In this document: positions 50,098-59,823 of the stretch, piece by piece
How the letters are laid out: each line of letters opens with the position of its first letter
Position numbering within the stretch: position 1 is the stretch's first letter
Program-made: the position numbers and the translations under genes
Source: Planctomycetota bacterium
GTDB lineage: Bacteria > Planctomycetota > UBA11346
DNA length: 64,000 bases
Assembly: GCA_028280785.1 (NCBI GenBank)
Contig: JANQLF010000055.1
Span: 1 to 64,000 of the forward strand
Direction: 5' to 3'
Notes under the pieces: model-generated
Databases searched by the model: none
Seen by the model: the letters and a program-made list of their open reading frames with translations, nothing else
Told to the model about the DNA's origin: nothing

Positions 50098-51003
50098 ATG
50101 ACGATTATGACCAGCGAACTCAAAAGCAGCCATCACGCAGTCGGCTCAACCTTCCCTCGTCTCAAGGATGCGAGTGATGTTGATCAATACCGCCTCAACG
50201 ATGAACAAGTTCGTCATTACCATGAACACGGCTATTTGCCCAATCATCAGATCATGGATCAAAGCATGATCGAGCGCTTACGCCAAGGTTTGGAAGACAT
50301 CGTCTACGGCGTCAATACCAATACTGAAGAACTCATTGACTTAGCTGGTGATTTTAAACCGATCGATAGAGGTGATGAAGTTCCGTTTATTTATTTTCAA
50401 GGCTCCTGGCTCGTCGACGAAGCCTTTCATGATATTATTTTTCATCCGGCGATTACCGTCCCAATCAGCCAACTATTAAATACCAAAAAAGTTGTGTTCT
50501 GGCACGATCAGGTTTTTTATAAGCCACCACTCAAAGGCCAAAATGTCAGCTGGCATCAAGATTACAGCTACTGGCAGCGCACCGCACCGCGCAATCACAT
50601 CACAGCCTGGATTGGTCTTGATGATTCGCGTTTAGATAACGGCTGCCTCCAGGTTATTCCCGGCAGTCACAAATGGGGATTACTCGATACGGTTGATTTA
50701 GTCGGCGGTGACATGAATGCACTCAAAGAACAATTAAGCCCTGAACAGGCGGCTCAATTTAAGCCAACACCAGTTGAAATGCCCGTTGGTCAATGCTCAT
50801 TCCATGACTCATTAACTATCCATGGATCCATGCCTAACACATCTGAGCGTCCGCGTCGCGCTCTCATTTTGAATTTCATGGGTGAAGATGTTCGCTCAAA
50901 TGACGGTGAAAATCCTCTGATGCCCGGCTATCCACCTATACCACAAGGCGATTTAGTCCGTGGTGACTTATGGCCGATTGTTTTTGATTCAAATCTAGAC
51001 TAA
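50098..51003 (+). CDS. Phytanoyl-CoA dioxygenase (PhyH) family protein
   Basis: FWHDQVFYKPPLKGQNVSWHQDYSYWQRT; DNGCLQVIPGSHKWGLL; SFHDSLTIHGSMPNTSERPRRALILNFM. Confidence 0.9.
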   Translation: MTIMTSELKSSHHAVGSTFPRLKDASDVDQYRLNDEQVRHYHEHGYLPNHQIMDQSMIERLRQGLEDIVYGVNTNTEELIDLAGDFKPIDRGDEVPFIYFQGSWLVDEAFHDIIFHPAITVPISQLLNTKKVVFWHDQVFYKPPLKGQNVSWHQDYSYWQRTAPRNHITAWIGLDDSRLDNGCLQVIPGSHKWGLLDTVDLVGGDMNALKEQLSPEQAAQFKPTPVEMPVGQCSFHDSLTIHGSMPNTSERPRRALILNFMGEDVRSNDGENPLMPGYPPIPQGDLVRGDLWPIVFDSNLD

Positions 51004-52437
51004 TAACGAATCATCAATGTTTAGATCTAAATAAGGATTAACATCAGAAATCGATTCTGTCACTGGCAGTAAATTATGTCGTGATTTTATGCGACTAGCG
51101 TAAATATAATTTGCTAGAAGCACAGGCGTCCGCCATATACCTGCATTTTTCAATCTCCGAATCACATTCGTAAATTTATAAACAGCCTTATCAGCATACA
51201 AACACCCTTCACGCAGCTCTTCTCTCGACATATTTTTGGGTTGAAATACTGGCAAATAATGAAAATGGGTATTGTCGTAATGAGACCAATCCTCATCTAC
51301 TATCCGTCCTTCTTTTTTCATGTTTTTATAAAGAACAGTATCTGGATACGGCGTTAAAACATAGAACTCTGGCAAGTCGATTCCAGATTTAATTATGAAT
51401 TTTACTGTTGTATCAAAAACGCTACTATCATCTTCATCAAAACCGAAAACAAAATTACCTTCAATAGCTATCCTGCGTTTATGTAATTTTTCAATTATTT
51501 TACTATACTCATCGACTTTATTTTGCATTTTCGAGGCTGTTTTAATATTTCTCGCATTCAGCGTTTCAAAGCCAATGCTCACGAGCCAACAACCACTTTC
51601 TGCCATCGCATCCAAGAGCCTGTCATTATTGGCCACATTCATTGTGATTTGACTTAGCCATTTTATACCCAGTGGCTTTAAGCCTTCAAATAACTCCATC
51701 GCACGTTTTGGATTGGCAGTCAATGTTGCATCTGGGAACCATACATTTTTTGCACCCGCCTTTGTTATTTCTTCCACAACGCTTTCAACAGATCGGGTTC
51801 TGTATGAACCAAGCGTCGATTGAATCGAGCAAAAATCACATTTAAAAGGACAGCTCCTTGAGAAATTAATAACATGAAAAGGAAGATACTTACCGCCAGA
51901 AATATCGTACTGATAGAAAGGCGCCTCTTCCATTGAGATCGTACGCTTATTTACATATCTAAACTGCAAAGTTCCCTTATTAAGATCATCAAGGACGTTG
52001 TCGATATAGCCTTCTGCTTCGCCAACGCATACTGTATTAAAATAGTTCTGACACTCATCAGGTAGTGCCGTAGCATGTACGCCGCCGATCGCAGTCGGTA
52101 CACCTCTTTTCAAAAATTGTTCTGAAATCTGGTAGGCCCGTTTAATTTGAGTTGTAGTCGATGTTATGCAGACCAAGTCTGCGTTGATATTAAAATCAAT
52201 TTCATCAACTTGCTCATCAATTACCGTCACGTTCACTCTATCTTTAATCAATGCCTCCAAGGCATAGAGAGAAATAGGCGGCATGGTTGTGCAGTGCGAA
52301 TGAGTTGGAATATCAAAATTCTTATCGTAGGTCCACGAAAAGAATCCTGTTATAATCCTATCAATTGGGGATAAGGAAACGTGATAATATTTATTAACCG
52401 TCTTAGGGTTTATCAGAAGGACATGTTTATTTTTCAT
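50995..52437 (-). CDS. B12-binding-domain radical SAM protein
   Basis: N-terminal B12-like Rossmann (ADLVCITSTTTQIKRAYQISEQFLKRGVPTAIGGVHATALP); CPFKCDFC (CxxxCxxC) cluster motif. Confidence 0.92.
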   Translation of the reverse strand: MKNKHVLLINPKTVNKYYHVSLSPIDRIITGFFSWTYDKNFDIPTHSHCTTMPPISLYALEALIKDRVNVTVIDEQVDEIDFNINADLVCITSTTTQIKRAYQISEQFLKRGVPTAIGGVHATALPDECQNYFNTVCVGEAEGYIDNVLDDLNKGTLQFRYVNKRTISMEEAPFYQYDISGGKYLPFHVINFSRSCPFKCDFCSIQSTLGSYRTRSVESVVEEITKAGAKNVWFPDATLTANPKRAMELFEGLKPLGIKWLSQITMNVANNDRLLDAMAESGCWLVSIGFETLNARNIKTASKMQNKVDEYSKIIEKLHKRRIAIEGNFVFGFDEDDSSVFDTTVKFIIKSGIDLPEFYVLTPYPDTVLYKNMKKEGRIVDEDWSHYDNTHFHYLPVFQPKNMSREELREGCLYADKAVYKFTNVIRRLKNAGIWRTPVLLANYIYASRIKSRHNLLPVTESISDVNPYLDLNIDDSLLV

Positions 52438-53284
52438 TCGCTTTAGAATGATTGTACGGATAAAACTTAACCCAGTCAATGTAATAATGGGCGTCTTTTT
52501 CAGGTGGGCCCTTAATCCATTTTTTCATGGTCCATGAATTAAAAAAGAATTCGTAGGCTGGGTCAATTTTATGTTCTTCGGTATACTTCCATTCATGCAA
52601 GAATTTACCATCAACGTGCCAGACCACACGATCGGGCAACACATCAAAACCCCACTCATGGAATTCAGCAGATGGATTAAAATCCAAAGGAATATCCAAA
52701 TGCCACAATGGCGCATGCTTTTTCAAATGAATCGCTAAATGCACCTCGCCTTTATTGGGACCATAGGTATGCGACAAGAGTTCAATGTCGATTTCACCTT
52801 TGTTGCCGTCATTATTAGGTGTCTCTGTTTTTAGGTCGTCCCAATCTTTGGTAAAAATACTATTTAAAACACCAGGTACCGGAGTGGTTTTGACTCGAGC
52901 AACCCAACGGCCCCAGCCAAATTCTTGCTTTGACTGCATCGATCCGCCTTTACCAGGCAATCCTGGTTTCACCGTTTGCACGAGAAAACCCTCAGCATTG
53001 ACCTTACAGCGATCTTTACCCATCTGAGTTTTGTTCTGCTTCCAAGTCGCAACCTGCCAATACTTGGCTTTGTTGGGCCAACCTACATCGAATTCGTCTA
53101 CAAATGAAGGTTTCTCTGCAAATCCGCCTTCTTTTAAGTTAGTGATTTTCTTAGCTGATGCGGTGACAAAGGGCTTGGCCTTTTGGGTCTTTTCAGACTT
53201 TTCACCCAACTTATCCATACTATCAGCAGCGCACAAAACTGTGCTCATACATAAAACTATCGAAAGTAATACTATCTTGTTCAT
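52427..53284 (-). CDS. Secreted GH16-type endo-glycanase
   Basis: Signal peptide; GEIDIELL (ExDxE catalytic motif); FHEWGFDVLPDRVVWHVDGKFLHEW. Confidence 0.9.
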   Translation of the reverse strand: MNKIVLLSIVLCMSTVLCAADSMDKLGEKSEKTQKAKPFVTASAKKITNLKEGGFAEKPSFVDEFDVGWPNKAKYWQVATWKQNKTQMGKDRCKVNAEGFLVQTVKPGLPGKGGSMQSKQEFGWGRWVARVKTTPVPGVLNSIFTKDWDDLKTETPNNDGNKGEIDIELLSHTYGPNKGEVHLAIHLKKHAPLWHLDIPLDFNPSAEFHEWGFDVLPDRVVWHVDGKFLHEWKYTEEHKIDPAYEFFFNSWTMKKWIKGPPEKDAHYYIDWVKFYPYNHSKANEK

Positions 53285-53371
53285 ATTCATTCCTCGCAAT
53301 GGCGCACGCTATCCATGATAGATGAAGATCCAAGCCTGTATTCAGATGTTCAAACAGAACCGAACAATACG

Positions 53372-54115
53372 CTACACAGCACTTTGGCGCCAAACGCGTG
53401 GGCTTTTGCCATGCACCGCTCGGAACTGTCTGGCAAAGTAATTCGGATCGGCATAACCAACCATTTCACCCACTTCGGCAATTTTCCGATAATCATCCAA
53501 GAGCAGACGACGCGCATGATGCATGCGAACTTCACGTACGTAATCCATAACCGACTGTTGTTTATATTTTCGAAATAAATAACCGAGATGGCTCACACTC
53601 ACACTTACGGCAGATGCTATGTGATTTAAACTAATATCCTCTGGATAATGTTCATAAATAAAAATCTGTGCTTTATTTAAATGTGGATCACGATCAACAG
53701 GCTGATCAACTTGGTTCACATAAGCCAAGCGCTCAATCCATGCTGTTAATAATGCCGCGGTCGCCGCATCCCCGACTTCGTTATTAGCGATTGAACACTG
53801 TGATAAATCATAACACCAATTCACCAACATTTCATCATTACCCGTTGATAATAATTTGACCTGATTGCCCAATCGTTGCTCTAAACCACTCACCTTTATA
53901 TAGAAACTGTGGCAATCGTCAGAATCAATTTGGTCATGAACACATCCAGCGGGAATATAAATGCACTGTCCCAAATCAACCTGATGCGGCACCCCATCAC
54001 AATGAATCAAACAAGAACCCTGGACCGGCACCACGCATTCCGCCTGGGCGTGTGCATGATCAGCTACATCAACGGTCGTATGATAGCCTATGCTGTTGAA
54101 TTGATATGTGCTCAT
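53372..54115 (-). CDS. AraC family transcriptional regulator
   Basis: ISLNHIASAVSVSVSHLGYLFRKYKQQSVMDYVREVRMHHARRLLLDD...VGYADPNYFARQFRAVHGKSPRVWR. Confidence 0.93.
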   Translation of the reverse strand: MSTYQFNSIGYHTTVDVADHAHAQAECVVPVQGSCLIHCDGVPHQVDLGQCIYIPAGCVHDQIDSDDCHSFYIKVSGLEQRLGNQVKLLSTGNDEMLVNWCYDLSQCSIANNEVGDAATAALLTAWIERLAYVNQVDQPVDRDPHLNKAQIFIYEHYPEDISLNHIASAVSVSVSHLGYLFRKYKQQSVMDYVREVRMHHARRLLLDDYRKIAEVGEMVGYADPNYFARQFRAVHGKSPRVWRQSAV

Positions 54116-54207
54116 AATCAGATTGTGCTAGTTTATTGGTATTATGTACGATAGAAAGCTAATTTCCTGATATATAATAGTCGTTCTCTACTATAAAAGG
54201 AAGCAAG

Positions 54208-55149
54208 ATGACCCCCAGCCAAATCCACCAACGCCTCTCGCTGATTCCACAAAAGCCCTGCGACATGGTCCTCGACACCGATACCTACAATGAAATCGAT
54301 GATCAATTTGCCCTCGCATATGCACTCTTAGCTAAAGATGCGATGAACTGCCAAGCCGTTTATGCAGCACCATTTCACAATGTACGCAGTGAAGGACCTG
54401 CGGATGGTATGCAAAAAAGTTTTGAAGAAATTGAACGCGTTTGCACTGCGCTTGGCATGCAGCCGCAGGATGGCATTTACAAAGGCAGCACGCGCTGGAT
54501 GCGTGATGCCGAAGACAGCGTCGAATCTGCAGCACGTGATGATTTAATTAAACGGGCTATGCAACGCAGTCCTGAAGACGAACCACTCTATGTCGTTGCC
54601 ATCGGCGCTCCCACCAACGTTGCAAGCGCTATTGTTAAAGAGCCAGCCATTTGCGAACGCATTGTCGTCGTTTGGCTAGGCGCTAATGCATCCTGGCACC
54701 ACACATTTCACGAATTTAATTGCCAACAGGATTATTGGTCATCACGCACCCTATACGAAGCACCAGTTCCGTTTGTCCGCGTACCATGTGTCGGTTGCGC
54801 AGATATGTTATTAACGACTCACGCTGAAATGCGCGAACTCTGTAACATTGATCACCCTGTTAGTGATTACTTACTCAAAATTTATAATGACTATGCCGCT
54901 GAACGACGTGGTCTCAGCAAGGTCATCTGGGACATCAGTGCCGTTGCATGGCTAATTAATCGTGATTGGTTTCAATACCGTACCTGCAGTAGCCCAGTCC
55001 TCCATCAAGACATGCGCGTCAGCTTCGATGATCGACGCCATCCAACGATTGAATGCCAACGCTTAAACCGTGATCAGATTTTCTCGGATCTATTTACGCG
55101 TATTGAAAGCTTAGTAGAAAGCGGAAAAGAACTCACGGTGTCTCAATAA
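54208..55149 (+). CDS. Inosine/uridine-preferring nucleoside hydrolase-like protein
   Basis: DMVLDTDTYNEIDDQFALAYALL (DxDxxxxDD); VVAIGAPTNVASAIVKEPAICERIVVVWLGA; RBS AGGAAG. Confidence 0.88.
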   Translation: MTPSQIHQRLSLIPQKPCDMVLDTDTYNEIDDQFALAYALLAKDAMNCQAVYAAPFHNVRSEGPADGMQKSFEEIERVCTALGMQPQDGIYKGSTRWMRDAEDSVESAARDDLIKRAMQRSPEDEPLYVVAIGAPTNVASAIVKEPAICERIVVVWLGANASWHHTFHEFNCQQDYWSSRTLYEAPVPFVRVPCVGCADMLLTTHAEMRELCNIDHPVSDYLLKIYNDYAAERRGLSKVIWDISAVAWLINRDWFQYRTCSSPVLHQDMRVSFDDRRHPTIECQRLNRDQIFSDLFTRIESLVESGKELTVSQ

Positions 55150-55251
55150 ACCAACGTGTGGGCGAAAACGACAGCAAACGCAACTTGCCAGCGATGCGTA
55201 TCTAATAGCATGCGTGCGACCAATTCGGTCCACCACAGGAAAGGAAATCCT

Positions 55252-55608
55252 ATGCTCAAAGCACTACACATCTTAGCAGGCCTCTTGTTATTGGCATGCA
55301 CCAGCACCTATAGCTTTGCTGCCGAAGAAGGCGGTGCAAAAGCTGAAGAAGGCAAAACCGCAACTGCTAAAACAGAAACCTTCAAACTCACTGTTACTGG
55401 CATGACTTGTGGCGGCTGCGCTTCTAAAGTAAGCAAAGGTTTGAACGGCTGTGAAGGCGTCACCAAAGCTACGGTCGATCAAAAAACTGATAGCGCTATC
55501 GTTGAAGTTAAAGCTGGAACTGACATTGCTAAAGTCATCAAAGCTGTTGAAGACGCTGGCTTCAAAGCCAAAAAACAAGAAGAGAAGAAAAAAGAAGTCG
55601 TTAAATAA
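55252..55608 (+). CDS. Secreted or lipoprotein heavy-metal-associated (HMA) domain protein
   Basis: Signal peptide MLKALHILAGLLLLACTSTYSFA; GMTCGGC metal-binding motif; KVIKAVEDAGFKAK. Confidence 0.88.
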   Translation: MLKALHILAGLLLLACTSTYSFAAEEGGAKAEEGKTATAKTETFKLTVTGMTCGGCASKVSKGLNGCEGVTKATVDQKTDSAIVEVKAGTDIAKVIKAVEDAGFKAKKQEEKKKEVVK

Positions 55609-55633
55609 AAACGATTAAATTTTCAGATATATT

Positions 55634-55661
55634 AAAGCCCCTGTCATTCGACAGGGGCTTT
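55634..55661. terminator. Bidirectional rho-independent terminator
   Basis: AAAGCCCCTGTC-ATTC-GACAGGGGCTTT between the convergent genes ending at 55608 and 55664. Confidence 0.9.
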
Positions 55662-55663
55662 AT

Positions 55664-58600
55664 TTATTTCTTCTGAATTTCAATCCCATTTATCATGAAT
55701 CCTTTACCGTCGAAGGTGATCGTTAATTCACCATCCTTAACAGTTACACCATGGTTGGAATTGTATGCCGCAAAAACAGCTCCCGTTTCTTTAAACACAT
55801 CTAAATCTTTAGAAACAACTTCACCTTCGACTAAGGTACTAAATACCCGCTTACCCGGTGCCGTATTACCACGCCAGGTCTCAGCAAAATGCAAGGTTAC
55901 TGTATAAGAACCGTTTTTAACTGGAATACGATAGGCACTCATGCCGTAGTGTTCATTTAAATAAATGTCATCGTCTTGGGTATTTGCGATATCGCGTGTT
56001 TTACGCGTAACGATGCCACCATCTATGTAACCCCAATCACCAGGCTCGAATTCTTGATCTGCTTTCCATACATTTCCTGCTTTATCCGTATAATCCTGCA
56101 AAGAACCGCAGTTAATGCGCAAAGACGCATAGGTCTTAACTTGATCCTTCGGCACATCTGCCGCAAAGGAATCACTTTCTTCAAAACAAATAATGGAACC
56201 ATCCATCAAGGTCACCACTAAGGCTCCCTGGCAAATTGCCAAACCATCAAATGCTGGTGCTTCTGGTAAATTTAAGTAATTCAAAATTTGACCAGTGTTT
56301 TTATCATGAACAGAAATCCGTCCACTTCGCTTACTCAGATCAGCATTGATGCTCAAGCCACCTTTATCAGAGGCGACAAAAACATGGTTCTTACTAACTA
56401 AAAGCGCCTTGAGACGATCATTATTATTACGGAACGACTTATTCCAGGTTTTCTTGAGCCCGGCTAATTTGGAGTCCATGCCCTTTTTACCTTGGCTAAT
56501 CGGATTTGGATAACCATAGACACGCGCAGTACCCATAGTCTTGGTCCGATCTAAATTATGATTCACCGCAACAATATAATCATCGTCATAAGCAATTACA
56601 TTCGCCATAATATCAGGCGCCCGTGGCGTGCGCCAAGAACGCCCTTCATTTAATCCGGTAAATATCCAGCGATTACGGTCGGTAAATTCAGGATTGGTAT
56701 TATCAACCAATAAACCAAGGCCATTGGTATAAATACTTTGGCCACTCGGCACATTCTTTTCTTTGGTTCTTATATTAACAGCAATGGTACCAATAATAAG
56801 CTGATCCTCTTCAATAATTGGCACATCATTATTAATTGAATAACCAATCCCTGATAAGAAACGCTCATTGACTTCTTTAATCGACTCTTCGGTATAAATC
56901 TTTGGAATTTCTTTACGCGCTTCAATCAATCGTTTATGCGGATCTGTTCTAAATGGTGGAAATCCTTGAATGCGTTCACTCCACACCAATTCACCGCTAA
57001 TCACGTTTATTCCATAAGCGAACAAGCCACCATCAGCATCGCCATGACGCCCAGCGACAGCGTAAGCAATATCATCCTGAATAGCTACTGCACCATACAG
57101 CATCCATAAGGACTCGAATTGACCACGCACAGATATCATACGCGAAGCTGGTGCTGCCTTAAACTTCCATGCGAGTGCACCGGTTTGCGCATGCAGACAA
57201 TACAATGTCCCATCCCTCGAACCAAATACGGCACGTCCTTTATATATAGTCGGTGGTGAATCCACACGTGCATCAGCAGTAAATGACCACGCCTCACTAC
57301 CATCCTTTAAACCCAATGATTTAACCGTATGCGCGTCGACATCAGCTATATAGAGATGCTTATTTACAATAACAGCCGGACTCACTTTACCGCCGATTGA
57401 TTTATGCCATTTTGATTTCCACGTAGCTTTTGTTTCCATTGGCGTTGCCGCGCTGCGTTTTTGACTGCCACGTAAGGTCGTCCAGTCTCCAGTCTGCACT
57501 AAATCTTCAAATGTTGAGTCAAAGGCAGGACCTTTTATCAAATCTGCTTGCGTACGTAATTTATAATCAGGCACTCTTTCACTGTGCAGCGCCAAGACTC
57601 CAGTTACATAAGAACCGCAACGGCATTGGTTCCCATATTGATATACAAGGCCATTCGCAGGAATATAACCGACCCCACAATCAGCACGGGCAATAAAACA
57701 ATCAAAGGTAGTAATTTTATCCATATCATAGACGGAAAAATCCATGCCAAGGATGTATTGCTCTGTGGCATGGTCGAAACCACAACGTCCAAATTCCTTG
57801 GCCCGACCGCGATCACCTTTAACGCGCTTTCCGGTTTGCGGATTTACACCGGTAAACCAACGCTCCTGTTGATAGGCCCAAATAATATCGCCTACAAATA
57901 GCGCTGACGGATGACTACCTTTTTTAGTCGTCGACTGGTGTGTCCATAAAAATTTACCGTTACTGGCATCAAAACCATGTAAATCGACACCACCTTTGTG
58001 AGCCTTGGTTTTCTGCATTAACAACAAGGTGTTTTTGCGCACCCAATATAAGGTCGCGTCACCTTTATTTTCTACATGCCACTTTTCTTTATTCGACTTG
58101 AGGTCATAGCATAACAATTCCTTATTCTGTTCGCCGACGGAGGCAAATAATTGGTCATCATGAACTAAAAACATAGTCTCAGCCTTGAGATCCTCAATCG
58201 GCAAAACAGCTAATTCTTTTTTATGCTTAAGGTCGTAACGACGTACACCTGTGCCAGATTCATCACAGTAAAAAATGATATCGTTGCTCACATTGAAACT
58301 AGAATTTGACAAAATGGCAATTTCTTTATAGACACTGCCGTCTTCTGCATGGCGAATGACTAATGGCCCTGCTTCTGCTTTCTTTGCTATAACGTAATTA
58401 TCAGTGACAATGACCTGCGGCGCATAAACCCAACCTCTGGCACGTTTATAAAAAACTGGAGCCACCCAAAGTGGCGAACCATTAAAAGCGTCACGCACTT
58501 CGATTTGACAGCCCTGCTCTTTTTTGATCGCCTCACCATCACGAATATAAAAATTCCGACCATTAGCCGATAAGATAGAATGCGCACCGCCAAAACTAGC

Positions 58601-59191
58601 TGACCATGTTTTACCCTGTATCCATTTAATACCATTAACGGGGCCAACACGTTGATCCTTCGATACAGATGACGCAGAAGCGTCGTAACGATAATGTGTC
58701 CACTCATCGACGTCAGCCGGCAATGTTTTGGTCAGTACCGACCATGATTTACCATTTATCTTCATCTGTTGGGCGTCAGCTATTGCACCAGCAATTATCA
58801 AAGAGCCAAATGGAGCAAGTACTCGCTTTGCCTCATCCAGACTCAAACCATCTTTTTGTGCCTGTTTATAATCAGGTATGATGATCGTATTGATAACATC
58901 ATTGGTAAACGGTAGGTCTTCATAGGACACCACTTGAGCACTGTGCTTGCCATAGTGTTTCTGCCAACGATCACGCGCTTGGGCGACTCGCTCTGCATGT
59001 TCATCAACACCAATGAGAATCTGAATCTCTTCAAGCTTCGGTAATGCAACTAAGGTTTCAGGATCATTCAATCCAATAAGCAGGCATACATGTTTGCGAA
59101 TAGTGCTATTTTGTTTTAACTCTTGAGGCAGCGATTGCTCTGCACATACAAGTATGGGAGTTAAGAGTAATAAAAGGGCCAATAAACGCAT
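55664..59191 (-). CDS. Exported methyltransferase-fold + PQQ-like beta-propeller + C-terminal malectin-like protein
   Basis: Signal peptide; VCLLIGLNDPETLVALPKLEEIQILIGVDEHAERVAQARDRW...LAPFGSLIIAG; propeller blades; RINCGSLQDYTDKAGNVWKADQEF...YTVTLHFAETW. Confidence 0.82.
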   Translation of the reverse strand: MRLLALLLLLTPILVCAEQSLPQELKQNSTIRKHVCLLIGLNDPETLVALPKLEEIQILIGVDEHAERVAQARDRWQKHYGKHSAQVVSYEDLPFTNDVINTIIIPDYKQAQKDGLSLDEAKRVLAPFGSLIIAGAIADAQQMKINGKSWSVLTKTLPADVDEWTHYRYDASASSVSKDQRVGPVNGIKWIQGKTWSASFGGAHSILSANGRNFYIRDGEAIKKEQGCQIEVRDAFNGSPLWVAPVFYKRARGWVYAPQVIVTDNYVIAKKAEAGPLVIRHAEDGSVYKEIAILSNSSFNVSNDIIFYCDESGTGVRRYDLKHKKELAVLPIEDLKAETMFLVHDDQLFASVGEQNKELLCYDLKSNKEKWHVENKGDATLYWVRKNTLLLMQKTKAHKGGVDLHGFDASNGKFLWTHQSTTKKGSHPSALFVGDIIWAYQQERWFTGVNPQTGKRVKGDRGRAKEFGRCGFDHATEQYILGMDFSVYDMDKITTFDCFIARADCGVGYIPANGLVYQYGNQCRCGSYVTGVLALHSERVPDYKLRTQADLIKGPAFDSTFEDLVQTGDWTTLRGSQKRSAATPMETKATWKSKWHKSIGGKVSPAVIVNKHLYIADVDAHTVKSLGLKDGSEAWSFTADARVDSPPTIYKGRAVFGSRDGTLYCLHAQTGALAWKFKAAPASRMISVRGQFESLWMLYGAVAIQDDIAYAVAGRHGDADGGLFAYGINVISGELVWSERIQGFPPFRTDPHKRLIEARKEIPKIYTEESIKEVNERFLSGIGYSINNDVPIIEEDQLIIGTIAVNIRTKEKNVPSGQSIYTNGLGLLVDNTNPEFTDRNRWIFTGLNEGRSWRTPRAPDIMANVIAYDDDYIVAVNHNLDRTKTMGTARVYGYPNPISQGKKGMDSKLAGLKKTWNKSFRNNNDRLKALLVSKNHVFVASDKGGLSINADLSKRSGRISVHDKNTGQILNYLNLPEAPAFDGLAICQGALVVTLMDGSIICFEESDSFAADVPKDQVKTYASLRINCGSLQDYTDKAGNVWKADQEFEPGDWGYIDGGIVTRKTRDIANTQDDDIYLNEHYGMSAYRIPVKNGSYTVTLHFAETWRGNTAPGKRVFSTLVEGEVVSKDLDVFKETGAVFAAYNSNHGVTVKDGELTITFDGKGFMINGIEIQKK

Positions 59192-59337
59192 AAATTCTCC
59201 AATAAGTGCTCACAAAGTAATGTCTAAAATAAGCACAGTGACACTATTATTTTATCCACTCACTAGCGATCTAACCCACATATAATCCATTCCATTGTTG
59301 CCAATCTATCTATATTTGAATTCTGAAATGACTTCCG

Positions 59338-59823
59338 ATGAGTGAACAAAACCAACAACAGTCGAAAGCCTTAAAGTCTACGTTCATAGCAATAGCTACG
59401 GTATCTTGCATACTTTTGCTATTTTATGCACCAGTTCTTATATGGTCACCACCCTGGTCCCATAATGGCTATTATATCCCAGCGAGCAAAGGGGAAAATC
59501 AAGCGGAGCTTAAAAAGTGGATCTTTTTTTGGGAAGGGCAATACACTGAGTTTGGCCCTGATTTTCTAGGCAACTTCAACGCGGAAACACTGACGTTCAC
59601 ACTCAAAACCAAACAACGTTGGGTCAGTGCTCAAGTAAAAACATGGAGCATAGGTGACGTATCAGCCATCGGGTTCAAGGACAATAAAATGTACTTCAAT
59701 GAAGGCACTAAATTCTTAGGCACAGGCCTCATAGATTATGACTTATTTCCCGACGTTTCAGACAAAGTTTCGAATCCTATAACAATCTGCAAATTAAAAT
59801 ACCAGGAATGGTCAAATAAGTAA
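59338..59823 (+). CDS. Membrane-anchored protein of unknown function
   Basis: N-terminal TM segment FIAIATVSCILLLFYAPVLIW, then a soluble domain; complete ORF between opposite-strand genes. Confidence 0.6.
   Translation: MSEQNQQQSKALKSTFIAIATVSCILLLFYAPVLIWSPPWSHNGYYIPASKGENQAELKKWIFFWEGQYTEFGPDFLGNFNAETLTFTLKTKQRWVSAQVKTWSIGDVSAIGFKDNKMYFNEGTKFLGTGLIDYDLFPDVSDKVSNPITICKLKYQEWSNK

Noticed and set aside
54127-54166. GCTAGTTT/GCTAATTT imperfect repeat in the AraC-nucleoside hydrolase gap
   Set aside because: 32-bp spacing and AT-rich mismatch; not comparable with the two 19-bp-phased repeats.
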